Below are positions 1 to 16,758 of a stretch of DNA of 64,000 nt, one piece after another (position 1 is the stretch's first letter; every line of letters begins with the position of its first letter). Below the pieces are notes generated by a model. It was not told where the DNA came from and made no database searches. It was given only the letters and a program-made list of their open reading frames with translations. This DNA is from Piper betle (Eukaryota > Streptophyta > Magnoliopsida > Piperales > Piperaceae), in assembly GCA_033002965.1 (NCBI GenBank), contig JAURVB010008329.1:1-64000 (forward strand), read 5' to 3'. Both the position numbers and the translations under genes were made by a program.

Positions 1-2
1 CC

Positions 3-725
3 AAAATAAGTTTTCCCAAATTCGATGGTTCAAAGGACCCTATCTCCTGGTTCAGTCGAGTAGAGAAGTTCTTCAAATTGCATAATGTCCATGAAGCCTT
101 GCAAGTTGAACTAGCGAGTTTTCATCTAGAGGACGATGCTCAGATCTGGTTCGACATGCTGCAACAGCATCAGGAAATGTCTTCTTGGGCGCAGCTGAAA
201 GAGGCCATGAACTTGCAGTTCGGACCCTCAGATTATGAAGACTTCTACGGAGATCTTACTCGACTAACTCAAGACTCTTCGGTTCAAGAGTATACAGCTT
301 GATTCAATATATTGGCAACACGGGCTAGACACATGACAGAAAAGCAGAGGATCAGCAGCTTCACATGTGGGCTTACTCTCCAATTGCGAATGGAGGTGAA
401 GGCAAGAAAACCAGAAACACTCCTTGACGCACAGGGTCTTGCAAGGCACTTGGAGCATCATGCAGGTCAGAAGTCACATGAATTTGTAAGATGAGCAAGA
501 GGGCACTATGAATACAAAACAGGTTCAGCAAGAAAGGAAAGCAATTATGAACCCAACAAAAGTGAAGTAATTGAGGCAGCGAATTCTAAACTTCAGGGGA
601 TAGTTACAGGAAGGAAGTTTGGTATCAAGCAGCTGCAAGAAAGGAAGGAGGCTGGATTATGTTTCAGATGTGATGAGAAATTCTTTCCGAGACACAAATG
701 TAAAAGACTATTCACCATTGAGGCA
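3..725 (+). pseudogene. gag remnant of the first Ty3/gypsy element
   Basis: The frame encodes a retrotransposon Gag core (FPKFDGSKDPISWFSRVEKF near the start, then DDAQIWF), the structural protein that packages element RNA. After stops at 300 and 492 it reaches a zinc-knuckle-like segment near 660-710 (CFRCDEKFFPRHKC). It is continuous with protease in the same frame, as in many plant Ty3/gypsy elements with a single polyprotein. The amino end is outside the window. Confidence 0.85.
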
Positions 726-1412
726 GTGTGGGATGATGATGAAGCAGATCAAGAGGACAGTGCGCCAGAAGGAGATTCCATGACCCCGGCAATATCTTTT
801 AATGTGTTAACTGGTGCATCAACTACTAATACCATGAGATTGTTAGGGAGAGTGGGGAGACACCAAGTGACAGTGCTGATCGATTTGGGGAGTTCACACA
901 ACTTTGTGAATGCAAGTTTGATCAAGAAATTGAAATTACCGGTGGAAACAAATAAGGGGATGAAAGTTCAGATTGCTAATGGTGAGAAAATGAATTGTGG
1001 GGGCAAGTGTGAGGGCATTGAGTTAAATCTTCTGGGGTATAAGACGGTGACAGACTTCTTTGTACTCCAGTTGGAAGAAATCGAAATTGTTCTAGGCATT
1101 CAATGGCTAAAGACGTTGGGATCAATACTTTGGAACTTTGAATCACTTACAATGTCCTTTACGGAAAAAGGGAAAACCATAGAGTTGCAAGGTCAGCTTG
1201 TTCCCCCAAATCAGTTGTGTGGTAAGAAGCAATTATCTCATTCATTCAAGAAAAGGAAACAGGGGTTGTTGATGAATTTACAGCTGGCTGACAGTAGTAG
1301 TCTACAGCAGTGCAAGTCATCTCTATCAAGATTACAAGAGGAACAGCTAGACAAATTACTACAAGCATTTGAAACAGTTTTTTCTATACCAAAGAGTCTA
1401 CCCCCAAGATGA
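726..1412 (+). pseudogene. Retroviral-type aspartic protease remnant (Ty3/gypsy)
   Basis: This is the polyprotein-processing protease. The catalytic loop reads LIDLGSSHNFV near 880-910, where families usually have D(T/S)GA/S, so the residue after Asp is Leu instead of Thr or Ser. A flap and an EIVLGIQWL segment follow near 1080. A TGA at 1410-1412 separates it from reverse transcriptase, which continues in the same frame. Confidence 0.85.
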
Positions 1413-2700
1413 ACTCATGATCATCATGTAAATTTGAAAGAAGGAACACCACCGGTTGCAGTCAAGCCTTATAGATATCCCTACTTCCAAAAAAATGAGA
1501 TAGAGAAACAAGTAAAAGACTTACTCGAGGCGGGGATAGTTCAGCCCACATCGAGTCCGTATTCAGCTCCGGTATTATTGGTCAAAAAGAAAGATGGAAG
1601 TTGGAGAATATGTGTGGACTATAGAGCTCTTAACAAGGTGACTATTAAGGATAAATTCCCCATCCCCAACATTGATGAACTTTTGGATGAGTTATATGGT
1701 ACAACATATTTCTCCAAATTGAATTTGAGATCAGGGTATCATCAAATATGAATGCATGGGGCTGATGTTGAAAAGATAGCTTTTCGCACTCATCATGGAC
1801 ATTATGAATTTAAAGTCATGCCTTTCGGATTATCTAATGCACCATCCACATTCCAAGCTTTAATGAATGAGGTATTCGGCCCTTATTTTAGAAAATTTAT
1901 ATTGGTTTTCTTTGATGATATTCTCATTTATAGCAAAAGCTGGGAAGAGCATCTTCACCATATTGAGCTGAGTTTGAAAGAATTGTTATCACATGAACTA
2001 TATGCAAGGAAGGATAAGTGTTCTTTTGCTTTACATCAAATTCAATACTTGGGTCATGTTATTTCCTGTGATGGAGTTAGTGTGGACAAGGACAAGATCT
2101 TAGCCATCGCGAATTGGCCAACACCAAAGTCAATCAAAAGTATAAGGGCTTTCTTGGGACTAGCAGGTTATTACAGAAAGTTTATCAAGGGTTTTGCAGA
2201 CATCGCTGCTCCATTATCTGATTTGCTGAAAAGAGACTCTTACCATTGGGATCAATTGGCGGAAGACTCTTTCATTAGCTTGAAACAGGCTCTCACGAGT
2301 GCACCTGTCCTTGCTTTGCCTAATTTTACTATTCCATTTGTGATCGAGTGTGATGCGAGTGGAGGGGGATTAGGTGCTGTCTTGATGCAACACAATCATC
2401 CCGTGTCTTTCTTCAGTAAAGTTTTAAGTGGAAGGAACTTATTGTTGTCTACTTATGAGAAGGAGATGATGGCTTTAGTATTGGCTATCCAGAAGTGGCG
2501 TCATTACATGTTGGGGAGGACATTTTGAACTGATCACTCCAGTCTCAAGTTTTTATGGGACCAGAAAATCCACACAACAGCACAACAAAAATGGCTAGTG
2601 AAGCTATTGGGATATGATTTTATCATTGAATACAAACCAGGAAAAAGGAACAGGGTAGCAGATGCATTGTCTAGACAACATGAAAAGGAACTCCTTGCAA
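1413..2700 (+). pseudogene. Reverse transcriptase and RNase H remnant (Ty3/gypsy)
   Basis: The reverse transcriptase fingers and palm are recognisable: [20 protein letters not shown] near 1600-1660, then MPFGLSNAPSTFQ, and the catalytic box as FFDDILIYS near 1906-1935. RNase H follows (VIECDASGGGLGAVL near 2340, then the YKPGKRNRVADALSR tail near 2630). TGA codons at 1749 and 2526 interrupt it. The first falls where the family has the Arg of GYHQIRM. Confidence 0.92.
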
Positions 2701-2719
2701 CACTTGATGACACAAAGAA

Positions 2720-4030
2720 GGACAAAGATTCTATCTCTTTAGCAACAATTTCAATGGTGATACCAAGCTGGATAGAGGTAATTAAACAAGCTTATTCCAC
2801 CTCTGAGCAAATGTCAAAGTTGCGACAACAATATGCTGGCAACAACTTGCTCCAAACTGGTCCTTGAAAGATGATCTTCTTTTTTACAAGAATAGAATTT
2901 ATTTGAACTCTCAAATGGATGTCATACCCATCATTCTAAGGGAGTTTCATAACGGGACTCATGAAGGTATCCAGAAAACTTTAAAGAGGTTACGAGCAGT
3001 CTTTTATTGGTCAAGGATGCATAAAGATGTTGTGGCTCATTTGCAAAATTGTGAAATTTGTCAAAAATTCAAAAGTTCGACTTTAGCTCCAGCGGGCTTG
3101 TTACAACCTCTGTCTATACCCCAACAAATATGGACTTCCATTAGCATGGATTTCATCAGTGGGCTGCCTAAGAGTAATGCAAAAGATGGCATTTTCTTAG
3201 TGGTCGATCGACTTTCCAAATATAGTTATTTTATAGCTATTGCTCATCCTTTCACAGCTCAAATAATTGTTCAACTGTTCTTTGAGGAAATTTTCAAGCT
3301 TCATGGGATGCCCACTTCCATTGTATGTGATAGGGATCCCACTTTCACCAGTTCTTTTTGGAATGAATTGTTCAGATTATAAGGGGTGGCTTTTAACTAT
3401 AGTTCAGCCTACCACCCTCAAACTGATGGCCAAATAGAGGCCATCAACAAAGTTTTGGAGCAATACTTAAGGTGCTTTTCTACAGATCGTCCACATACTT
3501 GGACTAAGTGGTTGCCTTGGATTGAATTTTGCTACAATACTAGTTTTCAGTCAGCAATATGTATGAGTCCTTTTGAGGTAGTGTACAACATGCCTCCTCC
3601 CACCTTGTTATCTTACATCTCTGAAACAGCCAAGACAACTGAAGTAGATGGACTTCTTCGTCACAGAGATCAGTTGTTTCGAGAATTGAAAGAAAACTTG
3701 ACAACTTCCCAGCTGCGAATGAAGCATCATCATGATTTGCGGCGAAGGGATGTTGAGTTCCAGGTAGGGCATCAAGTTTATTTGAAGCTACAACCTTATC
3801 GTCAACATTCTTTGAGGACAAAGAAATCCAACAAGCTAGCTGCAAAGTTTTATGGCTCATTTCTTATTATCCAACGCATTGGCCAGGTAGCATACAAGTT
3901 GCAGCTTCCTGCAGATTCCCACCTTCATAATGTCTTCCATGTATCTCAATTAAAAGCTTCATTGACAGATGATGTTCATGTGCAACCTTCCTTACCTTTT
4001 GCTACTCAAATGGCGGACTGCTCTTTGTAA
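2720..4030 (+). pseudogene. Integrase remnant (Ty3/gypsy)
   Basis: The enzyme that inserts element cDNA into the genome. A His-His-Cys-Cys zinc module is visible (EFHNGTHEG, CEICQKF near 2940-3065). The catalytic Asp, Asp and Glu lie in VVDRLSKY, CDRDPTFTSSFW and QTDGQIEAINKVLEQY. The C-terminal segment ends in LHNVFHVSQLKASL near 3930. No chromodomain is evident after it. A frameshift near 2865 and an in-frame TAA at 3380-3382, apparently replacing a Gln codon, disable it. Confidence 0.92.
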
Positions 4031-4083
4031 CTTGTAATTTTTACTAACCTTGGGGACAAGGTTCTTTCAAAAGGGAGGGTAAT

Positions 4084-4346
4084 TGGTATGAATATAGTGA
4101 GTAGAGGAGTGTGAAAGGGTATTATTATCATTGTAGGTGTTTGAATGGGATGGTCCAGCAGGAGACAACAGAGCATGGGTTTATGGTGGGTATAAAATCA
4201 GAGTCTGAAAATGTAATTGGGGGTTTTGTTGAAATAGAATTTGTTGTTGTTTGTTATCCATCTTTCGACTTTCCAAGAAGAACAACCAGGGAGCAGGATT
4301 CTCCTCTGCTCCCGTTCTCCATCCCCATTCTCGATCCCTCCATCCA
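4084..4346 (+). repeat. Probable 3' LTR of the first Ty3/gypsy element
   Basis: A purine tract (AAAAGGGAGGG, about 4069-4079) lies just before a TG at 4084, the expected position of a 3' LTR start. A TATAAAA box sits at 4191-4197. The right end is set tentatively at a CA near 4346. It cannot be checked against the 5' LTR, which is outside the window. Confidence 0.55.
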
Positions 4347-5706
4347 ATTTACAGGTGGTCATCAAGATGGCGCCTACAAAGCAAAGCGGAAAGCAGAATA
4401 AGGGGAAGGAGCTTCTTGACGACGCTGGTGGAGAAGATCATATCAGAGAGTGTCGTCAGGGGATGGCCCCCAAAATATTGCAAGAGGGCACAACAAGGCA
4501 AAGGGCTTAAACCCTAAATTCGACCAAACAAAAACCCTATCCCGTGACTTAAGAGTCAACCTTAGCCTTAAAAAATAATAAAATAAAAACCCACTCTTCT
4601 TCCCAAGTAATAATAAGGTAATAATTTTACTAAAAAATTAGTATCGAGCAACCCCTACATTTAATGTAAACCCTTTAATTAAAAAAAAAACTGAATTATG
4701 TAGTGTATGTCAACTTTGGTTAAAACAAAAGCTTTTCGTCCACTTGGCTTGATAAATGAGATCTGTCCACTGGGCTGAAAAATAGATGAACTCTACCATC
4801 TTTGTCCACTCGTCTCTTCGGTCATTCCAAAAAATTATGAAGTAGGTTGAATAGAACTAACTTTTCTAAGGTTTAAAAGATATGATATTTCTAGATTTAT
4901 TATTTTTCTTAGCCAACCAAACGGCAGCTAATAACAAATAGGCAAATTAATTTCCTCCACTTGTCATTGTATGTTTCCAGTAATAAAATTGACAATTCTC
5001 AAGATTTATAGTAGTAATTTGAAGTTGAAACTAGTTTTTTTATTTAAATAAAAATAACGGATTTAAGTCATGTAGATTATTAATTTCTGACGTCATTTTA
5101 TTGATTTTGTTATAGTTATTATGCACTTGAAATTGATTTCTTAAAACACTATCTACAACCTTGAAATATATCGTCAGCTTTTTTCTGGCTGCTTCTTGCT
5201 TATGCACCATGTTTGGCCTTATCGCGATCAGCCCCATTCTGTAACCACATTACCTATACTAGACATTCATTTGCTCCTCAGCTACTACTTAAGCTGTATA
5301 CTTATTTTCTTTCCAAGATGCATGCACATTACTAATGATGTTACTTTATGGTAACACCTCATATTTCCGCTTCTAAGCTTCAAGACTGCAACTAGCATAA
5401 CAACAGCCAACAAAATCTCTCTCCCCCTCCCCCCCAAAATAAAAAATAAAAAAACAAAAAAGAAATATTGTCCTTTATTACAAGGGCTTCACATAATGAA
5501 ATTCTCTGCCAATCTAAACAACCTCAAAATAGAGTTGAGAATTAGCATTAAAATACTGCCTCCAAAACCAATACAGCTTCTATAGGAATGGATGAGGAAC
5601 CCTCAGTGAGTTCAACCACTTCTGAAAAGTGCAACATCCTTTCTATCCTTAACAAAACTCCGTCTGAACGGACCATACCACAGGCTTCTCAACGCCAAGT
5701 TTTGCA
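4347..5706. other. Intergenic, mostly featureless
   Basis: The first about 160 bases contain a short open stretch starting MAPTKQSGKQNKGKELL right after the LTR (see findings). The remainder is AT-rich sequence with homopolymer tracts and no recognisable gene. Its right part is the region 3' of the reductase gene. Confidence 0.6.
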
Positions 5707-9478
<3,772 letters not shown>

Positions 9479-10897
9479 GGCGAGGGAGGCGGCGGCGTTT
9501 TTGTAGGGATGGCGAAGGGGGATGGGAGGGAGCCAGGCCAGGTGAAGTTTATGGGGTGTGGGGGAGTGGGTGGGAAGCTTTGGAAGCTCCGTCGATGGTT
9601 GGAGGCGAAGAAGTGTTGAGGTGAAAGCGGCCAAACCGAAGGTGCAGAGCGAGACCAGTGCGTGCGTGCGTCACACCAGTCACCGCGTATAGGACTCTAC
9701 CGGGGATGATATGTATGTTTATTATTATTATTATTATTTTGTCTTAATTAAAATTAAAATAAATTATTATATAAATATAATTTAGATGACTATTTAAATG
9801 AGTTAATTAAAATTAAACTGAAAAATAAATTGGAAAATTTTCGTGCTGCATGGCGTTAATCAGATCCTATGCCTAATAGAGTGTTCAAACACCAAAACTA
9901 GATTAATTAAGTCATTCAAACTTCAAAATATTATTATTAAGGTTGATTTTGCTAGATGTTGGATTAAAGAGAAAAAAAAGTTATATTCGATTCGAAGAGA
10001 AGGCAGTTGTCTTGTGTTTATTTAGGTTATTTAGGTTCTTTAGTTTGGTTTATTAGAAGATTGAGATTTCGTATTAATGATAACATTTTAGTAAGATTTC
10101 TTTTTAAAAATTTAATTAAAATAATTTAAAACTTGATGACCTGCTCGCACCATGTGGCATAGAGTTAATAGGTGCAAGCTTTACAACTGATCTAAATAAA
10201 TTTGCAATGCAAACTAAATCAAAATATTTTGATTTCATATAATTTAATAATTCAACTATCAAATTTCACTATATATATATATATAAATATATATAAAGTT
10301 TATTTTACGACCTAATCAAAATTACACTGTCTTTTAGGAAATATGATCATAATCCAAATTATTCTAAACGTATATATCATATTAAATATTCTAAATTTAT
10401 TATAAAAATAAAATAAGTTCACAATAATTAGCATAAATATAAATTATAATTTTTTCAACAAAAATGTTTCGAAGCTTGCTTTTGGTTTGGACCAGTTCCA
10501 ACCCCCTATAAAGATATTGGTTTTAACATGATCAACAACCAAACCATATTAGATTGTAATCCAACTGCATTAATAAATAGGTCCAGTTTTTATTATATTA
10601 TACTCACCGATAAATTTTGATTTTTAGTTTTATAGAAGTTTTAGTATCAGCTAATGTGAATATTCCTACGTGAGTTAAAAATAGATCTCACCACCCATTT
10701 AGATCACATGGTTATTACTTTTCTCAAGTTGGATAAAGTTATCCCGTCGCCCAAACATCTTGAAATCTAAAGGCTTATATTAATTTTAGTGGATACAAGA
10801 ATATCTACGTTGGCTGATTGTTTCTAGGGTAGGCAATCAACTCTACCCTCCAACTTTCTATGCGCTGCCATGTTTGGCAGCACATACTTTGGTAGCT

Positions 10898-10957
10898 GTT
10901 GGATTGAAATCTAATGGCCACCAGTTAGTTGGATCGAAATCTAATGGCCACAAGTCT
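10898..10957. repeat. Imperfect 30 bp tandem duplication
   Basis: Two units starting at 10898 and 10928 share GAAATCTAATGGCCAC and differ at a few positions. Confidence 0.8.
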
Positions 10958-11137
10958 TTCCACAGGATTTTCCCTCTCCCACTACCCCCGCCGCCCCGCT
11001 CGCCACTGCCGCCCCATTCGCCACCGTGCCCCCCACCCGCCGCCCTCTCCCCCCACTTGCCATGTTTCCCCTTGCCCCATCCGCCGCCGAGCCCTCGCCC
11101 CGCAACCCCCCTGCATAACAGAACGTCTGTTAGAGTT

Positions 11138-11144
<7 letters not shown>

Positions 11145-11175
<31 letters not shown>
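11145..11175. repeat. (AT)n microsatellite
   Basis: About fifteen AT units in a row in the intergenic spacer. Confidence 0.9.
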
Positions 11176-11179
<4 letters not shown>

Positions 11180-11764
11180 GCTTTAATTCACGGCAGATTT
11201 AATTACCGCTTTCAAGTCTCAACATCGAGACAAATTGTGTTTCCAATTCACAATATTAGCCAACACTAGCAAAATTGCTCCGACACTAATTAGGTTGCTT
11301 ATTAGGAAAGAAATAATGATTATAATTGCGGTCAGGACATAATGATACGCTAATAGCAGCATCCATCCAAGACGATAGAGATGCACATTGGTAACCTCCC
11401 TCCCATAAAACGACTGATAAGTGATAACCACTTACGATCATAATAAATGAGATCATTGGTTAATGATGATCCAACACAGTTAAAATTGCCCCATTGAGTG
11501 CCCCTTAAAATTAAAAAAAAAAGAAATTGCCAAACTTACAGAAAAAAAATTCTTACAAAAATTTATTTGTTATCAAAACTCCCGAGAAATTAAAGAAAAA
11601 AAGGTGCAACCGAACACCCAATTACATTAAATTGAAATGCTTTTTGTATTTTTATTTTTGTTTGTTTAGGTTTCATTAGCGCAGATTTCTGGTTCAAATT
11701 TGTTTCGTTAATATTGTATATAATTTTTAAAAAGTTTATTATACTAGATATTAAATTGAAATGC

Positions 11765-14700
11765 TTCTTAGATGCCAAGCTTGGAGGGGATGTTGCTGGG
11801 AGGGGAGAGCAAAGATCTGCTCAATGTGGATGGTGACAAGAATGATTATGATTGGTGAGTGTTTTTTGTTTCTTTTTTAACATCTTGCTACTGTATATGA
11901 CTGAAAATTGAACTTTGTGTTTAAGAAATGATCTTCCAAGATAAAACCATTATTTACATTTTTTGCATACATGTAGGCTTTTAACTCCTCCGAACACACC
12001 TCTATTCCTTTCACTGGATGAAGAGGGTGAAAAACCATCAATTACTTTAGTTCAAAGAGGCAGACCTCGAAGCCAACCTACTTCCATACCAAGAACGTCC
12101 GTGGTGTGTTTTTAGCCGTTGTAGTTGTGAATTTGTTATTTTTCTAGTTTATTACTAGAGTGTCAATTATCAGCCATACTTGTGATGTTTAGTTTTGAAT
12201 CATTTGGTGGGGAGTTTCGGATGGAGAAGAGAGGTGAGAGAAGTAGTGCTAGCCCTCAGTGCTTGAATCTGTCCCCGCAATCTTCAAGTAACGCTTATTT
12301 GTCCCACCGAGAACTATCTGTTTCTCACAGTCCAGGGCCATTCTTAAGAGCAAATTCACCTAGCAAGGTGCTTTCTACTTCAAATAACCCATCGTCAGTT
12401 ATTCCCCAATCTACTATCGCCAATGCTCGACGAGTGAGCCCTGGTTCAAGTGAAAGTATTGGGGCGTCCCCGGGAAAGGTTACTCATGGCAACTCTGTTT
12501 CCCCGAAGCTTCAACCTTGGCAAGCTACTCTTCCTGGTTGCTCTTCAGATCCTCCACCTAATCTTCGGACTTCAATGACGGATCGAGCAGCATCTCATGT
12601 GGGAGGGTTGCTCCTCCATCAAGCGGCAGAAATGCCCATACTTCAAAGTATAAGCATATTTTGTTCTCACACAAAAAAGTCTTCCTACCTTGTTCCGAGC
12701 TCCTTCTATTTTCTATAAAAATTAAAATAAAATTTTTTTTAAAAAATTTTATTTAAATTTTTTATTAAAATTATATAAGTTTCAATCATATGAATATTTA
12801 TAATAAAAAAATTTAAACAAAAAAAATAGAAATGCTAGTGTTAAATAATCAGAAGGGTCTGGTTCCATTTTCTCTTTTTTTTATTTAGATATTTTGATTT
12901 AGTGTATAAATTTAATGTATAAAGTATATAATCTGTAGTGGGTGACGCGGAATGGGTAGAAATTTCAATCCGGGGACTTGCTCTGAGACAATGTATGCCA
13001 CCAAATAATTCTAGAAGTCTAAGCAGTTCTCATAGTTTTGATCCGGACAGGTTTAGCTCACACAGTGAAGGTTCCGTTGCCTCATCACGCGATGTTGATA
13101 CATCCCATTCCAATAATGACTTTTCAAAGAAGCCACGGAGACCACTCTCTGTGGGTCTGCTCCTAAGCGGTCGCGTGATTTTTCCATTCGTCTACTGGTA
13201 CTTTCTTTCTTCCTAATTCTCTTTGGACAATTTTGTTTATTTTAATTATACCTTTTTTTGTCTAGAATCATCTCATGTCATTTAATTAATAGTCTAAGAA
13301 GGGTATATGATTATGGTGATGTTAAAGCTTCAGGCTTCATCTCATTATTATCCCTTCTTTTGAGATTTGCCACAAGAAGGCTTCAACTTTAAAAGCGGCC
13401 ACTTTCTTTCAAAATAGTTGTGTGTCATCTATTTAAATGTGAAAGCAATCAATTGGGTACTTAAAATCCATGCTGCCTATACCAGCTTGGCTGGTATAAG
13501 GTGTGGATGACGACGACGACGACTAGGATGACTTTTTATCTTTGGGCTGCACATACCAGAAAAGCTTCGGGAGAAGTCCTTTGAGTAATATATCTTGAAA
13601 CGCCCGATGGTTTTTTTGTTTATTGAAACCATTTCGAGTACAGCTGGTACATTCCAAAAGAGCTATTACTCTCACATCTTTACCCTTGGCCATGAACCTA
13701 CCCTCTACCACAAATGTTCAGGACACTTTTATCAAGTGTGCCCTCTACCACATTTCACACAGGGAAGGAAAATCCTACCCTTTTACCAACAGTTCCTAGG
13801 AATTCATCTATTGCTACTAGCAGTTATGTAAGTTCTGAGGCTAGTGCAAATGTTGCTCTTAATAATGCGGTTAGCCAGTATGACCAGGATAATTTAAATT
13901 CTGGATGGGTGAAAGGGACGTACTTTGAGAATCAAGATGAAGAAATTTTTGTACTGGATAGAGCAGATGGGTTAAAAGACACTATTTGAAAATAGGTGGT
14001 AATGCTAGAGCAGCATAGTGAATTTATAGTTAGTTTATCAATCCAAGCTGATGAAACAAAATATGAAGCAGTAAATGGTAGTGACCAGAGATTTATGATA
14101 CTGTTATTGATTCTGCATATTGCAATGTTAAGACTTCAGAAATGGTCCTTAATAGTTCCCTAGTTAATTGTTCAGTTTCTCTTAGAGAATTTCAAAAGTC
14201 GGACTACAACAATGAGGAAATATTTTCTGAAACTGTTGTTCAAAGGGTAGGTTGATTCCTAGAACTTCTGCATCCCCTGTTTTTATTAAATCTTGATTTA
14301 CTAATTGGCAAACATGGATGTTATTATTGCTGCTGGGATGAGTGTTGATGCTAGTGCAGTGAAGATAGTGAAAGTATCGGATTCCTTGAATACAAATTTC
14401 GCTTTAGAATTCTAATAGCACAAAGTGGCCTGTTGTTCTGGATTAGAATTTACTGCTTCAACCGTCAGTTGTGATAATTTTTCTTGTGCAAGAGATAACT
14501 TAAATATGAGAAGCTACATTTGGAAGGTGGTGCTTTAGCTTCCTCATCTGTTGACTTAAGCTCTCATGCTCAACAAGATATAGGTGGCAAGAAGGACATG
14601 GAGATCATGAAAGAAGATTTTAATAGATTACATATGAGCAGACAATCATCTGTCTCTGGGTTTCCTTATCACTGTTGTGAAGATAGTGTATATCCAGAGG

Positions 14701-15481
14701 GAATGGCTGAAGGTGGGGGTGAAAAATCTGTGAAAAATATGGAAACAGATGAGGGGAAAGATGGATTATTGGCTAGAGGGCCTTAAGTTCTGGACGGAAA
14801 GGAGGGCGATCATCTAAGAGATGCAATTTCTTGTGCTTCAGATTTTTCAAGCCCTGATGAGCATATTCATTTAACAGATTCTTTGGTTACAAGGGGCGGC
14901 ATTCAAGACTCTGCTGGTCTAAATTGGTCAGAAATTTTATTTGGCTATGAGAATGTTTTAGCAGCTGCACAATCACATGTGAGCATGGAAAATTTTGGGA
15001 AAATGTAGCTGGCATAAACAATCATTGTGACCATGGTTTTGATGATATTGACAATGCTCTGCAAAATCATGTAATGAGTATATCAGGTGAATCCAAAGAT
15101 GATCGCAACACTGGTGTACCATCAAATGCTAATAGTATAACTTCTCAGCGTTCAGAAAATATGGCGTATCGGAGGAGCCATTGTCTTCCACAACTACCGA
15201 TAACAGCGGCCTATTCCCAGCTTCAGATGTCATCAATCAACCCACTGATTTGAATGGTGAGTATGATACTTGCTTATTAGAAATCTTGTATGTGCATTCC
15301 ATATTGGAATTTTTTTTCAAAAAATAAATTGAGTGGGAAAGAAGGCAATATAAATGATCAATCTTTTTATTTTTATTTTTGAAATTGAAATGGCGAAAAT
15401 CTTTAACCACTTTGTGGTTTTGCTAGAAGCTTTTATTTTTTTACTGACATCAGAATTCCATGTTTGTCTAACCATTCTATG
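11765..15481 (+). pseudogene. 5' part of a decayed AT2G40070-like (basic Ser/Pro-rich) gene
   Basis: This plant-specific family of basic, Ser/Pro-rich proteins includes Arabidopsis AT2G40070, reported to bind microtubules. Diagnostic pieces appear in order: DLLNVDGDKNDYDW (near 11810-11855), LLTPPNTPLF and QRGRPRSQP (exon 11977-12103), a SASP-rich block ending NLRTSMTDRAASHV (12220-12600), SRSLSSSHSFDPDRFSSHSE (near 13010-13070), and [20 protein letters not shown] (near 13717-13776), then EEIFVLDRADGL. The amino-terminal exons are absent or unrecognisable. Frame breaks occur near 11808, 12600, 13155 and later, and stops interrupt the 14000-15240 part. The gene is cut at 15481 by a retrotransposon and its 3' end resumes at 23852. 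Family membership is firm; cellular role is by homology only. Confidence 0.85.
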
Positions 15482-16758
15482 TGTCACAAGGTCGGATTTA
15501 GGGTTTTATTTTTCGCCCTAATCGTCCCTCGTGCGGCGTGTTTCCTCCTCGGAATCACCAGCCTACAGCACTGTGCAAGGTGCGGAATACTGCACAGCCC
15601 CCCACTAGACACCCACTTCGCACACAACCGGACAAGTGCCCGGTTCACGAACACAAGATTGGACACTACTCGAACAGAGCTTGGTCCTACTCGGACAGGC
15701 TACTCGAACACCAAGGTCCTGTTGCACGTTCCTGTCCCGGCTCACCCACACACGGCCGGCACGCCCTGGCCGAAGGAATCACCCGACCAGCACTCGGTAA
15801 CCAAATCCAACGTACACACAGTTGTTTTACGGACTTATGTCCAACCTATATTCTACTAGTATGAATACAAGGAATAGTAATCCAATCCCCCTTGGACTAC
15901 CAGCAAGTCGTGGACACAACCCACGAACTTGGCCTCTCGACACACACACTCGACAGGACTTCCCCAGCACTCGGCACGCAGGCTCGAGGCTGCTGGAATA
16001 GAACTGGGTGGTTCGGTCACAGGTGGACAACGCTGCACCGACAGCTTACCGGGTGTGCCTAGCACTTGGCCCCGACCAAGGCTGGTTACAGCCACACACC
16101 GGCAATCCCCTTTACCCGACACTACCTCACTTCTCCACGCAGAGAGACACTCACCCACACTTGATCACTCTTGATCTGACTTGTTCTTCTCTACCTTCAC
16201 CACCAAATGAAGGTCCCTATTTATAGACTTGGCTTGGACAATTGAGGCATGACCCAATGCTTGATCTTGGACGTTCATCAACACATCAACGAACCAGATT
16301 TCACCAAACACGTCACCAACAAGAATGAGTCCAGATCTGCCCTTGACCTTTGGGTTATTTCATCAATGGACCAGAGTAGCCCTGTGACGTCATCCCAAAC
16401 TCTTGGAGTTCCAATACCCCTGGTGCACCTAGCCCATGTTCCGATCCAACAACTCAGCAGCTCCAGAACACAACGCCGACTCCCAACTCACTTGGATCCC
16501 GATGCCCTCGATCAATCTCAAACCCGGCTTGGTCATGCTGAGTCTGCATTTGATCACGACCGACATGCTCCTGGACTTGCCCATGTTCGGAACCGACTGC
16601 ACCCGTTGGTTCCCCAATTGCTCGTCAACTCTAATGTCTGCTCGGGTAGGTTGTTCCACCACACGAATAACACCGATTATCCGCATTGGGCGCGGGATTA
16701 TCTAGGGACAACCGCCAAACCTTAGCTCCCGATCGTCCCACCAGCTAAACCTATGACA
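15482..16758 (-). repeat. 3' LTR of the chromovirus (left copy)
   Basis: It is 1277 bp long and aligns end to end with 22570-23846 without a net length change. The minus strand carries TATAAATA at 16218-16225. The open frames seen in both LTRs are incidental. Confidence 0.96.
16218..16225 (-). promoter_or_regulatory. TATA box in the left chromovirus LTR
   Basis: TATAAATA on the minus strand, oriented with the element; the identical box lies in the other LTR at 23306-23313. Confidence 0.6.

Larger units (their letters stand above)
1..4346 (+). mobile_element. Decayed Ty3/gypsy LTR retrotransposon, 5' end outside the window
   Basis: Gag, protease, reverse transcriptase, RNase H and integrase follow one another in the Ty3/gypsy order, ending in a polypurine tract and one LTR. 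The 5' LTR and the start of gag lie left of the window. From base 3 to about 2867 the coding sequence stays in one frame, broken by TGA codons at 300, 492, 1410, 1749 and 2526. A frameshift follows near 2865, and a TAA interrupts integrase at 3380. The element cannot make its proteins. No clade is assigned. Confidence 0.93.
9635..11764. other. Intergenic AT-rich spacer
   Basis: It holds an ATT microsatellite (about 9718-9737), two TA-rich tracts (about 10270-10297 and 11145-11175), a 30 bp imperfect tandem duplication (10898-10957) and a short C-rich patch (about 10970-11110) encoding nothing I recognise. No gene is supported. Confidence 0.6.

Noticed and set aside
15464..16725. Several open frames on both strands inside the left chromovirus LTR, repeated almost identically at 22572-23813
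   Set aside because: They lie wholly within the two LTR copies, show no protein motif, and are conserved only because the LTRs are recent duplicates.
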